This document shows positions 1 through 12,960 of a stretch of DNA of 64,000 nucleotides, piece after piece (positions within the stretch are counted from its first letter, which is position 1; every line of letters starts with the position of its first letter). The notes below the pieces were generated by a model. It worked only from the letters and a program-made list of their open reading frames with translations, did no database searches and had not been told where the DNA came from. The translations under genes were made by a program, and so were the position numbers. Origin of the DNA: Rhodeus uyekii. Taxonomy: Eukaryota > Chordata > Actinopteri > Cypriniformes > Acheilognathidae. Location of the stretch: contig JAWRVZ010000155.1 of the NCBI GenBank assembly GCA_037043235.1, forward strand, positions 62,001-126,000, in the 5' to 3' direction.

Positions 1-3000
1 AAGTAATTAGTTGCACCATAGATGTATTGCAGAATGACTGGGTAGGGAACTAAGAAGCTTTTGGGGTTCCAATTAAAACTTCATAGGAAACTTAGATCTG
101 TACATTACATTTAGAGAGTGCTAGAGAAAAGACACCAGGTAGGGGAAGATAAGGTTGATTTGCATATGTTCTAAATATACTGCATGTACACTGCTGAGGT
201 TGTTGGGTTTGCACTTGCTCAATACATTTTAACTGCATAACTTTGAGGTCTTTGAGTACATCCTGACTCGTAAAAGGAGGCAGATGTTATTTCAGACATC
301 ATTTGCTTTTCATTATGTTTCCCAGGAAGAAAGTGAATAGGCTATTGACATTAATGGGCTAGGTCAGCAGCAACCACTTGTTAAGCTATGCAAGGAATAT
401 TGACCTGCATAAAGGTCAACAACTGATGCACAGAACTGAGTTTCCTTGAAATGAGCATTAAGACTGTGTATGTGTATATATATATATAGTGCCGTCCGAA
501 AGTCTGGCATTCAAAATCTATTCCATTATGCAAAATTCACTTTAATATGATGTTTGAACATTTATGTGTGTTGGCAGTGTGTGTACACAACCACACTTTA
601 ATGGTAAAAATCTACCCACCTTTTAAAATCCCAATAAATCATAAACAGCGTCTCAGAATAAGCCATTTGCAGATTATGCAATGTTATGCAATCACATTGC
701 ACATTCCCCGCCCACAACTGCTGACCCTTAGCATAGAACTGCTGAATTAGCATAGAGCCTGCCCTCAGTGATCTGCCATGTTTATCTCCTCACCAGAGCA
801 TTTCTTCAAGTAAGAAATTTATTCTCATTAGAGCTACTAGTTATTCAATCAAGAGCAGTGAGCAAATATAGCCGTAGGTACTTTAAATTACACAGATCTG
901 ATATACAAATGAAATTTCTTTCCCTGCTGTTTACTGTCACAGACATAGAATAAATAACATAGAATGAATTGCCATACAGAAATAAATTAAATATTAAAAC
1001 AGGAAACATTTTCAGTTGTAATTGTTTGGATTATATTACCTTTTTACTGTATTTTAAGCAAATAAATGCAACCTTGTTGATCATAAGATACTTTAAACAG
1101 TAGTGTATAAAAGAAATGTATTAAGACCGTTTCTACACCACTAATATACACTTGTTTGTGAACACCCTTTGTACATTTAAGTTAGTTAGGTTAGGGTTAT
1201 CGCTCTTTGGATCATTCTTGAATCATGTTGGGTGACATGTAATAAATAAAAATACTAATAATTTTGTATATAGAGTAGAATATTAAAGAATTCTAAAGTT
1301 TAACTCATATAATTTATAATGACAAAATGATAGTAAGTCGTGAAACCACTAACCAGAAGCATTTAACTAGTGTTCTTGGACCCCAATGTATCTTTTCCAT
1401 TTCAATTGTGCACATAAATCTTGCCGTCTTTGCCAAGATATGAAGTAGTAATGTGATCAAAATGTAAATGAATTAGATTTTGCAACAGAATGAAACCCCG
1501 ATAGCCCGTTTACCCCAAACACCTCCACTTCTTGATTACTTAGTATTTTGCTACAGTTTTCATACACTGTATTCTAATGTAAATGCAGTAATTAATTCAG
1601 GCAGACAAGGACTTGTAAGGATGTTTAGTCTCTTGTTGTTCAGCAAGAAACAAAATCACTACTTTATCAGCCTGCTCACTTTAACAAGTTGAGCCAGAAC
1701 CAATTTATTCATGAGTAACTTTGACAAGCAGAAAACGTAGAGAAGTATGTGTGAAAGAGTGTAAGAACTAGAGCTAGAAAAATGGAGGGATGTGCAAATG
1801 CATGCAACAACTCTAGAGATTTCCTAGACGAAGCGAGTTAGACTTCTAAAGATGTCACACAAACCAAGACGTTTCAAAGGAGCCACGACAGGCGAGATAC
1901 AATAATGTCCAATAATCGGACAGAAGGCACCAAAGGTGGTGCAATTTAGGATCAAAGGAGTGGCGAAAAATTGGAGATAATCATTCCATCTTCGGTTTGA
2001 TACAAAGGGAGCATGCCAGGAGTGTGGAAGTGTTTACACTCACACTAATCAGAATCCATCAAGAGCTGGCCTGAAGCTACAGTCCTGGCTTCTTTGCTCC
2101 GTGAGATGGTTTCAGTCACTGGAATCGCTAGTAGAGGTAGAAGCAGAGTCTTTGATCATTTCTTCACTAAGCACACAACCTACTGCCCTCAAATAACCTT
2201 TTTCAGTTTTCCGATACTGGTACTTCCTTCATTTCAACATTTTGGTGTCCTTAAGGCTTTGAAATGACCAATGCAAGCTTTTCTATTAATGCTGCCGTTC
2301 CTTTGTTTAGTTTTGAGGCCACAGAGCTGCTACTGCACAAGATGTTCTCTCCCAACTTCTGCCACTAAAGATCATGCACTGGAAAAAGTTTTTTTTTCAT
2401 TTAGGTTTTCGAGTATGTTTTTAGCTTCAAATAGAAGTTTGTAATGTTTTGATTCATCTTGTTGCTTGGTTCATGGCTTACAACGCTTTAATTTAGACAT
2501 TTAAAAAATCCCCATGGGAAAAATAAATGATTACTTATGAAGAAAAGTGGGCGGGCACTAATGCACGGCTCTCTGGAATACTTCATTCTGATTGGTCTGT
2601 CGCATCATCCAGTGGACAAATATTTCTTAATATTCAATGTTGTCCATGTAGTGAAAATGTCCACAGAGGACGTCAGTATTAATATTACTCTATCATTGCA
2701 GTGCTCGTCTTGTTGCTAGGCAGATTATTTTGTACATTTGAAATAATATCCCATACACAACATAACTGCACATTATTGATTGATTGGTGCAATAAGCATT
2801 CAGTCTCTCAAAATGAACAGTTACTGCTTCAGAATTTATGCTTTATGGTTGCTGTCTGAGCAGTAAGAATATAGCTAATATATTCCAGAAAGGGTTTGCG
2901 CTAAATGACAAGCATTGCCCCACTCTCTTGCAGCTCTCCGTTAGCCGGGAGATCGGTGGTCCATGCCCGGCTTTATTATGCCACAGTGTGTGCGGTTGCC

Positions 3001-3677
3001 TCCCACCGCACTTCATTAGTTCCCTGTGATACTTAAGCGCAAACACACTGGCTCGGCAGTAGCTCTAAATAAAACAGCTCTGCGAGGGAGGGGGGGCGTC
3101 TGAACAGTCTGTGTAACAGTCCAGGATCAATTGGCCCATGCTGGCATCATACATTTGGAGTCTTTCCTAGTTTTCAAAAATATGAAATTGAGATGATTTT
3201 AGGCACACAAAGCTGCCGAGAAACATAAGAGATGCATAAGAGTCACTTGAAGGAATGCAAATCTGTTATTTGAAAGAATATGTATTCAGTTAAATGCTGA
3301 ATATATTCTCTTTCTGTGCTGTTATAATGCAAATGTAACCCTGAAAGCAAAAAGGCAAACTTAAAAATCCACACAGGGGTTTGGTAACAATGGACAAAGG
3401 TCAGTGTCCGGATTGAAGGGAAGGTAAGTAAATCTAATTGCTTCAAGGTTATTGGTGACATGCAATAAAATGGATTCGGTTTTAAAGGCAAGCTGACAGG
3501 TTTTTCTTTATATTTTTTATTATATTTCTTTTATGCTTGTCAAGTACCTGAGATTTTAAGTTATGCTAACCTTTCAGTAAATAAGAATTTACATAAAATA
3601 TAAGCGTAAAGAACAAATTTGTGTTTTGTAAACAATTGATTTTATTGATTATACTAATACACTATACTACTAATATA
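1..3677. other. Non-coding stretch, no gene seen
   Basis: AT-rich DNA with only short, unconserved-looking open frames. I recognise no exon, RNA gene or complete transposon. A short TA run lies near 475-489, followed by text resembling dispersed fish repeats. A slightly GC-richer patch at about 2930-3110 has no coding signature. Intergenic or intronic DNA is the simplest reading. Confidence 0.55.
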
Positions 3678-3808
3678 CAGTAATACCTCTTGGTACGAGC
3701 ATAATTCCAGGGCAGAGCTCGTGACTCGAATGACTCATATATAGAATCATGTTTTTCCATAAGAAATAATAGAAAACAAATGAATCCGTTCCAGATCCAT
3801 AAGGTTTA

Positions 3809-3882
<74 letters not shown>

Positions 3883-4396
3883 TAAAGTACGTGTATAAAG
3901 TATAAGGATTCGTGTGATATCAAATAAAATGTGGTTTTAATTATGTTTTTAGAGACAGTATAGCGGCAGGCGCGGAGAGGGGGAAGGGGGTTGATACGCA
4001 GACACCTGATTCCGAATCGTAACTTACACGAACACTACGTAACCTACGTAAACTTAAAGTAACATAACTGAACTTAGCTTACGTATTTTAAAAAAAAAAC
4101 GTTTCTATTTTCTATGATTGTTTTGCTTTTTCGAATGTTTTTTCGGACCTTTTCTTACCTTTTTTCGCCTGACTACTCTCACTTTCACTTGGCGCAGATC
4201 TTTTAGCAAAATACCAATTGAGGGAGATTTGTTTTTGTCTCCCTTTAAAAACCTTGAAGTGAACGTGCATCGGCGTCAGTACACATGCTCGTATATCAAA
4301 TATTTACTCGCATCTAGAAGCAAAAATCTGCCCGAAGGCTTGCTCATATCTTGGGATACTCGTATGTAGAGACGCTTGTGTCTCGAGGTATTACTA
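3678..4396. mobile_element. pogo/Tigger-like non-autonomous DNA transposon (MITE)
   Basis: The left end reads CAGTAATACCTC and the right end, reverse-complemented, reads TAGTAATACCTC. Similarity continues inward for about 20 bases with mismatches. The element is flanked by TA on both sides (3676-3677 and 4397-4398), the target of the Tc1/mariner superfamily, and the CAGT-type terminus fits pogo/Tigger. It is 719 bp, contains a long CA microsatellite, and encodes no recognisable transposase. The first base of the right end is mutated, so the copy is not fresh. Confidence 0.75.
3811..3880. repeat. (CA)35 microsatellite
   Basis: Uninterrupted CA dinucleotides, 70 bp, inside the pogo-like MITE. 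The minus-strand open frame across it encodes only alternating Cys-Val and is not a gene. Confidence 0.97.
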
Positions 4397-5661
4397 TACT
4401 TACAATACAATGCCACTACTATGTTTTGGCATTTCCATCACATGCTCACGGACTCCCTGATGTTCTTTAGTTTTCAGACCGTTCCTGAAGACTTATATTG
4501 GGTTTGTGTCATGTGGACCAGATTTATGATACTCCGATGGTGCTTCTGCATTGTCTTTGAAGTCTGAAAGCCTCAGTTCCAGTGGGGACTAATTGCAAGG
4601 AAAAGCTCAGTCATGCTGGTGAGTAAATGATGACACGATTTTCATTTTTTCGTAAACTATTGCTTTTAAATCCACCTCGTTTCTCATTGTGAATGAATTT
4701 CACCTTGTGATTTCATCAGGGATGCAGGCCTGCTGCATTTTTCCTTTTTCACTCTCACTGAAGCCCTAGACAGAAGCTCCCTGGAGACTTTCGCTTCTGT
4801 TTAAACCTGACACAAATTCCATGTCACAATGCCCAGAGTGACGGTGCTTACAGGCACAAAAGCAAATATTTCCGTTTCTGGTCATACCCAACCCCCTTTA
4901 CACGTCCCCACCGACACCTGAACCCTCCCTTTCCTCATCGGTTCCAGCACTGCAAGCCAGCCATTTGTCACAAAGTAATTATAGAATTATCGATTGGCGA
5001 GCAATTAACAGTCCCTCCCTCTTCTCTATTCCCCCCTCCCCATCTTTTAATTTGCAGTCAGACTGGCAAGAGCAAAAAAGCTTTAGGAGTAACACATTTA
5101 ATCCCTTGGGATTTCTCTACAGTCTTCAGATTAATAGAGGGACAGGGACAAAAGGCCTTTTTTCGCCTGCTGTTTCCTGCCCGCTGTTTCCTGCTCTGTC
5201 TGGCTGCATGTCTCCAGGCCCTGGCCCTCCCCGACAGCGTCTCTCAAGCCTCCTACTGACTTGCATCGAAAAGCTCCTCGTATTAGCATTGTGATGAGAT
5301 GTACTGTCGGATATCTGCTGAATTTGATCAACTCTGAGTGTGGTGCAATATAAAGGAATGAGGCTGTAACTTCCTGAGGCTGTGTAATCCAACTGACCGG
5401 TTTGATCGTTCCAAGGGAAAGTGTGGGGGTTCTGAGTATACTATACTGTACACTCTTTAGTATGCTAATGAGATTACAGAATGATGATTACATTAAAAAC
5501 CTACACACAAAAATGAAAAGGTTTTATTACTACAACTATTCATATTTATTTTAAATAAATACATTTTAATATTGAATAATAATATTTATAACATCTTATT
5601 TTTATTTGTTTAAATTAATTTAAAGTAATATTGATTTGATGACATTATGATATTAATTATT
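4397..5661. other. Non-coding stretch with one dispersed-repeat end
   Basis: No gene seen. About 4612-4668 resembles the right end of a common cyprinid TIR repeat (GGTGAGTAAATGATGACA, then a degraded AACTAT end). A GC-richer patch at about 5150-5280 holds overlapping open frames on both strands but no codon structure or homology I can recognise. Confidence 0.5.
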
Positions 5662-5744
5662 AATAATAATATATTTACCTTTATTTTTAAGTAAATAAAT
5701 AATAAATTCATTTATTTAAAAATAAAGGTAAATATATTATTATT
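5662..5744. repeat. AT-rich inverted repeat (hairpin)
   Basis: Two arms of 29 bases, 5662-5690 and 5716-5744, are perfect reverse complements around a 25-base spacer. Weaker pairing continues outside both arms. The arms include a non-repetitive core (ATTTACCTTTATTTTT), so this is not only low-complexity pairing. It could be a small foldback element. An alternating TA/CA tract follows at about 5751-5785. Confidence 0.85.
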
Positions 5745-5785
5745 ATTGATAATATACTATATATATATATACACACACACACACA

Positions 5786-8700
5786 TGTATATATGTATAT
5801 GTATGTATTATCAAATAAATATATGTGAGGTAATACTCATTTGATTATATATGCTATTATGTAAAATAAATACATTGTATTGATTTCACAGTTAATAACA
5901 GCAACAACACTACTAACAACTCATTCAAAACTCAGATCTATTTTTTTATGGAAGGGACAGTGTGAATACCAAATAACTTTATTCCTCAGATCATTTTTGG
6001 TCCATCAAAAGTGGTTTGAATTGGTGTCTTATGAGAATTCAAGTATAAAACGCTAAAAATCAATAAAAAGACATTGATTTCCTGTGTTAAGGTCTCTGAA
6101 ATAATGCCTTTCCCCCCTGCTAAATTGTGCAATTGTTAAAATAGAAGTGATAAAATTCAAGAGTTGTACCAAAGGAAACCAACTTGTCTTGGATGTTTTT
6201 GGAACACTGAACCAAGAAATTACTCTGACTATCTCTGTGTATATGCAATGATATATATAAAGCGTGACAGATGATTCTTCAAATACACTGGAGGAACTTT
6301 TCAAATAAATATAAAATGATCTACACAAGACAGTTCAAGTGAGATATCAGTACATCTAACACAACTTAAAATAAGGATAAAAAAAAACCTTCAGAGCTGC
6401 TTATTTTCCTTTCTCAGTAGCCTGTAACGCCTACTCTCACTTTTTCAGCCATGCCCAGATCAGCATGCAAAGAGCCAGCTAAGACTCTGGAAGCCCAAAA
6501 GCTGGCAGATATTAAGACTGGGATCGATTTCATGGAACATCACCTTGGTAACATATGGCCACAGCTGAGGAAGTTGATTTCCTTTCTGTCGTCCTTTATA
6601 ACTCCAGTCTTCCCCCCCCCCCCCGCCCCCCCCAAGTGTATCATAGCATTCATTTTTTTCTTAATCCTTCATCTTGGCAACCCAAGATGTGAGGTTTTAT
6701 TTTGTTGACTATGCATACATTAACTGCAAAAACATTATCACATTTGTCTTAATGTGTCATCTTGTGTGTTTACGTTCGGGCCTTTTGCACGGATAAAGAT
6801 CTTCTTTCATATTATGCATTGTAAAAATCAATACTTTCATATTCATTGTAAAAATCCAAAGCGTGTGAAGGGAGACCTTATCAGGATAATACAATATCCC
6901 CTTGCACATACCCACAGTTGGAAGACACTAACAAACATGCAGCGGAAAGATTTCTTGCGTTGCCACCTGATAAATGAGAAATTTTTCAATATCCAGGAAG
7001 CTGATTACCAATTTACCACTGTCAACTTCCATCTCTGCACCAATAAGGACGTTCCCTCAATGCATATGCCATCTCAGAGAATGTTTCTCTACATATTGGA
7101 AATGTGCTCTCTCAGCTAATGTAATAGAGCCCAATAGCTGGCGTGAATTTTAGTTTTCTGATTAATATGATGTCATGTACAACACTCTAAACAAGCTGCT
7201 GAGGAATTGCAGAGCGTGACAGGATTGCAGACGGCCAGGGTCATTTCGGAAGTGCTATGGTGTTAGTCTATAACATTGAATAAGAGTAACGGGTGGTTGC
7301 AACCCATTTTACTGTAACATCTGCAACTCAGAGTTTGTTTGCTCTATTTTTCCCCACATTTGTCTGCTACAAATTAATGTTGACTCGAGATGTATAACTT
7401 ATCTAAAAGCTCTGTAAATGAATGTAAATTAGAAAGAGTCCTGTTGTTTCAACCTACCTCTCTACTGGGTTTAATGGAAAACATGGACATCAGTTTAAAT
7501 GTAGCATTATATTAGCATAATTAATGCATATTGTGTGTGTGTGAGTGCATATATATTAATATTTTTTATATCAACCCTTTCCCCTGTCTCCACCTCATTC
7601 AATTTTAAGCATGGTAATTGAATTGCAAAATAAAACATCAAACATTTAAACCTAAAATTAGAAAAAAGCCATATATAAAACATGGACTGACAATTATAAA
7701 AATTTTTTTTATTAATAAATCAATTGGTAGTTTATGAGTATCTTAGTCATTTTCACAATTGTGAAATATTTTACATTATTTTACAGTCCTTTTTCACATG
7801 CACATACTATGCACTTATTATACTTACTTAAAATAATAACTTGGTTATAATTTCAGATGGTACTCACCCTGAACCTGCCCCTGAACCTTAAACTAAAATT
7901 AAATTGCAACCGAATATAGTTTATAACTATACACTGTGAAATGAAATATTCAGTCTTTGCATGTCCAGTAGAAACAAATGGATAAAGTCATGTTACAACC
8001 CTGAAATGTTTTAGTTTATAAGTCGTCTTGCAACTCTAGGTGAAAGCTTTTGTGGTAAATATAAATCATGTGTATCAGCTTTTTCAGATGATAGCAGTTC
8101 CAAAGTGATCTGCATTATTTGTTGGTTGTCAAGAATTATAATTTAGTTTCTTGTTGCTCTCTTTTTTTGTTTTAGTGCAATGAGCTGAATCGGCCTCTTG
8201 TCAGACGGTCTGGCCTTTGGACGGATGGAAGAGGACTTCTGGATGCTGGTGGGCTGGGCTCAAATGAGACTATATGAAGCAGTGGAGCCGGCTTTGTTCC
8301 AGTCGGGTCAGGTCCCAGGTGTGTCGCCCCCTCATCTGTCTACTCCTCTATTCCTCCTCGTTCTCCTCCTCCATTCCACCAAAGGCCTCATTTTCTGCAT
8401 GATTAGGCCTCCACCTGTCCTGTTCTTGGCCCCTGGCCCTCGCCTGGGCTCGAACACACCGTCAATTAACACGAGCAAGTTTTTAGCTGAGTCACATCAA
8501 AATGAAACTGAAAAGTCAAGGAGAATGAAATTGGTAGGAGAGCACTGCATTTGTTTACTTGTACTTTCTGTAACTGCACTTTCTGTGCCGCTTTGTTAAA
8601 TTTTTCTCTGGTGGCTTTCTAATCTGGTTGTTTTCAAGTAAACATGCATTTGGTCATTTATTTTTTTCAGTTCCACCTCTGATTAATCTGATTTTGAAAC

Positions 8701-11029
8701 CTGTCCATGTAATGCATAATAACCCTAATATTGCCAAAATATCATTTAGACTTCTTTTGGCCTGCAACCAAATTACTAGAGAATGAAAGGAGCTGCGCCA
8801 GGCCTTTAATTTCACCCCTGTAAAATGAACCAATGAGCCAAATAATCTGGCTGGCCCTCATTGTTGCAAATGTGACACCTGTTGTAAGTGGCATGACTTT
8901 TGGAGAGCCAAAACACTTTTGTAGATTCGCTTAGTCTTATCATTCTGATTTGTGTCTTAGGAAACAAGCAAATAGATAAAGGAGAACAACTGTTTTTGTC
9001 CAAGCAGAGACAGATGGTCTTGTCAAAGTTACACTTGTTTGTCAATGAAGCTAAAAGCACTAGGTGTTGTGTGTTATCAGGTTACAGAAAAGATAAGGAG
9101 ATTGCAATTTATCTAGGTGGAGTCATATTGAACTCATACGCTATATTCCAAGTCCTGTGAGGAACAGACCTGACACCACCAGACGTTGACATGAAGAGCA
9201 AGACTTTTCATTTCTGCACATAAAGCTGTTCAATGACTTTAAAATACTAAATGTATTATATGAACCACATTCGTAGTGTTTTCGTTTTCATTTTTTTTTG
9301 GAGTATGACTCAAAGAACATTCGGCTTAACGTCTCTTTTTGTGTTTGGGACAACATGAGGGTGAACTAGTCCTAAATAAAGGTTGAAGACAGGGCTTGAG
9401 AATGTTTAGGATTGTTTAAGCAGATGATTAATAACTAATTAGTAAGTGAAAATTACTTTAAGATGAATCTGATGCTATTTAAACTATTTAATTAAAGTGT
9501 TTTTTTAAGAATCAGTAAAAGGCGGGACCACCGACATCAATTGTCTTCTATCTTCTCAAAAAGTTTCTCTCAAAGGAAGTTCTACCTGTCAGTGAAGTAA
9601 ATTAAATACTACTTATCTACGTTATTTCCTTGAAAACTGTTTATCTTTCATCTGCTATTCTAATCAACTCTGTTTGTCTTGCCTATCGCCAAAATGAAAC
9701 ATGCACAGAAATATTAAAAGGTCATTTGCCTTAATGAAGCCATAAATAATTAAGGCAATTATAATACGAACTCTGAAAAGAACACTGAAAACGATTTTAA
9801 CATAAGATAAGATCAAAAAAACGAATTCATCAAAGATGAAAAAATAACTTGGACAGCCACTAAAGTTCACCTCTGTAAATGCCTATTATTACCCATTATA
9901 GAAAGTAATTAGAAAAATGCATTTTAAACAGCTGGCATTACAATACAGCATAATCTTTGCCATTATTGTTATAATTTTAAACAGTATTATGCAACATTTC
10001 CACCAGCCACCAACGGAGGGCGATGTGTCCCATGAAATTCATATATTCTCTCCATCTTTGAGGCTAAATGTGTTTGTTTCCCTTGCTGATAAACCTTTTC
10101 AGATTACCGTACTTTCATAATATGTCCTGAAATGGTTGATGAAGTCCTTATTTCTTGACTGTTGATGATGTATGTTCTTTATTTATGAAGGTGTGTAGCA
10201 TAAATAGGTTCCCATGTTGGCATTTTCCTTTGACCTGTATTTTTGGAGCTATGACGTATCAACAACAGCCATGAAATAATGTGCTAGTTGGGAATCATTA
10301 ACAAGTTCAGCTGAAACACAAGGAATGCCTTTCTTGATACCTTTAGCAGTCAAAAAGAGCTGTCAGTGTCCTCATAGCAAAATGTCAACTATTGCACACT
10401 TCGAATCCCAACGGATGCATCTATAGAGAGATAAGTTAAGTAAAAACAACTGACAGATAAAGATTTTTTTAGGTTTTCATATCAAGACAGTCATTGCTTC
10501 AGGCCACAGGAAACAAATTCAAATAAAATTGTGTCTGATAGATCTGTCGATCCATCCATCCGTATGGATTTTTTAAAAGTCTTAACACTTGTTTAGTGAT
10601 TTTGTTTTTCTGCCATCAATTTCAGGCAGTTGGATGTGACTGCTAAAATATAACAAATACAAGTTAAAATTAACACAAGGAAGAATATTTACACTTGTGT
10701 GCTAATAAAACAGAAATATCCAGTATTTATATTTTTAGATGCACAGATTTTAAGCTGTTGATAAGCATGTTTTTTCAATTATATTTCATAACTGTGTAGT
10801 TGCGCTCAACCAGAACATTTCAAACAGGTAATTTCGATCTTTTCAATCTCTGCTGAATTTACGAGCCCCTTTTGCACCAGACAAGCTTAGATTCTTTCAA
10901 GTAAATGCCAACCCAAAAAAGAGACCCGAGCGTGTATGCAATCAATATATTTGTTCTATAAAGGCCGTAATGTTCTGACGTTTCACTTTTTTGTACGCTC
11001 GAAAGCTTTGATTTGTGTTTATCACAGAA
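5786..11029. other. Non-coding stretch, no gene seen
   Basis: AT-rich sequence with a C-rich run at about 6613-6634, a short GT run near 7531-7541, and a fragment near 9334-9378 (GACAACATGAGGGTGA) like the end of a dispersed TIR repeat. A possible splice acceptor near 8175 precedes a moderately GC-rich segment to about 8460, but its frames stop soon and show no known domain. I see no RNA gene. Confidence 0.5.
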
Positions 11030-11450
11030 GGTCAGATCTCATAGAAGAACAGATCGTGCACGGGCGAAGCAGAAGGAGGAGGAGGGAGGGAATGGAGTTA
11101 AATTAATGATAACATTGGACTGACAGTGATCAGGGCACCTCTCTTAAGATCCGCCGCGGCGCGCCAGACGACGGGAGAAGCTCTGACGGCATGATGAGGA
11201 GGGGGAAGGCGGCAGTAAAAAGTTTTCCGAGCCGTCGTCCCCCTTCAATTTGCATGCTTAATGATGCTGAGCAGGAGTTAATAGCGGGTGTAATGGCTTC
11301 TGACTGACCGGGCTCTGGAGTGGACCACGGGCTGGGCCACCGGAGCAGGGGTGGGGAGGGGTTAACGCACACCATACGGCTCCTCGCTCACTCGCTCTAT
11401 CCCTCTGTCTCTCACTGCTGTCTTTTGTGAGATAACAGAGCTTGCCGCTG
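11030..11450. other. GC- and CpG-rich block, candidate regulatory element
   Basis: This block stands out from its AT-rich surroundings. It contains a CpG cluster at 11151-11165 that includes CCGCGG and GGCGCGCC, and a perfect POU octamer ATTTGCAT at 11248-11255 followed by TAAT-type homeodomain core sites. No open frame looks coding. Retained CpGs in an otherwise CpG-poor region suggest a small CpG island or conserved enhancer. Function is inference; cross-species alignment would decide. Confidence 0.35.
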
Positions 11451-12072
11451 TGGCCTTGTCTTATTAAACATGTTATCATTGCCTGTAACCTTTCTCTCCA
11501 CTCCCTTCTTTTTCAAAATAGAGGAAAAGCTGCCTTTGTCTGTTTTTATTCAGGGACCTATCTGACCAGCCGCGAGAGGAGAAAGAGACCTGAAAGAAAT
11601 CAAATGGCAATTCCTGTCTACATTAATGTGGTCCTTTGTTCTGAGAAGGACGCCTTTGTGAGTATTCGGTACACTTTGTCCGTTTAGTCAGTCGGTGGAT
11701 ATACTCGATTGTCAGCAGCATGTCCTCTGTGTAGATACAGCCATCTAAACACAGATCAGCCGTTCCAAATCACACAGGAAATACAAGCAAAGGAAAACTC
11801 GTTCTTAGATAAGCACTAAAGGGTAAAGTTCAGGAAAACCACTGTAATAGTGGAAAGATAACACTATTGTCTGTAAAATGCTTGTGGTGTGAACAAATTC
11901 TGCACATAGATATGTTTACAGTAATGCACTTAAATTGGAATGGAGTTTTCCAGACGTTTTAGAAACAGAAATTAGCATTTTGTATTTTTGTTGAAGCGTT
12001 TATCCTCCATACAGATTGTGTTGTTCAAGCTGGTCTTTTCCATTTCCTGTGTAAAAGTTACAGGTTTACCGG

Positions 12073-12180
12073 CAGTGGCGCCTCCAGGACATTTTTAATG
12101 GGGTGGCCAGAGGGGAACAGTAAAATTCCGAAGGGTGGCACACTAAAACATGCACAGGGAAAAAGTGGCAACCTCCATTA
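12073..12180. mobile_element. Possible hAT-type transposon end (fragment)
   Basis: The sequence CAGTGGCGCCTCCAGGAC at 12073 resembles a hAT terminal repeat, followed by text (GGGGTGGCCAGAGGGG) like fish hAT-derived repeats. No matching right terminus or 8-bp duplication was found downstream, so this would be a truncated remnant. Confidence 0.3.
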
Positions 12181-12798
12181 ATTTCAAAATCTGTGTCGTC
12201 TTTATCTAACCCACAAAAAGTATTTCTTTAAATTAAGCTGTACTACTATCATTCATTTTAATGTGATTTGACAGGTTGATATGCAGATTAAATTACATTC
12301 ATGAAACTGCATTGTTTAGGAATGAACTGTAAAAAACAAATTCATGTCTCTTGTGATTGTAATTCCTGTGTAAATACATTTATATGAGTGACGTACTGAA
12401 ATGAAAATTCACATGATGATAATTGAAAACAAAAGTGAAAATAAAGTTGATTTAACTATCAATTAATTTATCAAATGTATTTAATAATGAACACAAGTAA
12501 TACAGAGTTGTATAAACATTGAAATTACACATTAGTCTATTTTTATATTAACTTCTAATATATTTTATGTTACTATGTTTCTACAATATATTAGTGAAAT
12601 ATAAATCATTTAATCATTTAAATGATGGCAGGAATTTTCATGAAAAATTTAGGCCCATTTAAAAATAAAGTCTACATTAAATGATGCAGAAAATCATTAC
12701 GATAAATAAAACGATCAATCTATAAAATAATGTCCTTATGTAACGTGTAATTGTGCAACTATATGTCAACTCTAATTCAAGTATTAGTATATATCTGC
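12181..12798. other. AT-rich non-coding stretch
   Basis: No coding, RNA or terminal-repeat signal was recognised. Mostly A/T-rich simple sequence. Confidence 0.5.
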
Positions 12799-12960
12799 CA
12801 ACACTTTATTTTGATGCCCCCAGACATTCTGTTAACTATAAGTAACTTTTCAAGTACATGTCAACTTATTCTATAAACCTAACAACTAAACCTAACCTAA
12901 CTTTTTTAACCTAACTGTCTACTTCAGACTACTATTACTCTTAGTTTTCTTCTTGTGACA
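12799..12960 (+). repeat. Partial copy of an ACTTTATTTTGATG repeat family
   Basis: ACTTTATTTTGATGCCCCC, then CAGACATTCTGTTAACTATAAGTAAC and ACATGTCAACTTATTCT, match the left half of the TIR element at 16913-17233. The right half is not recognisable here, so this is a truncated member of the same dispersed fish family. Confidence 0.7.

Noticed and set aside
3670..3879. Minus-strand Cys-Val repeat frame
   Set aside because: Translation of the CA microsatellite.
8175..8460. Possible host exon after a TTTTTTTGTTTTAG acceptor-like tract
   Set aside because: The frame that reads well upstream stops within about 110 bases and the other frame has an in-frame stop at 8186 just after the acceptor. 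No known domain and no convincing donor.
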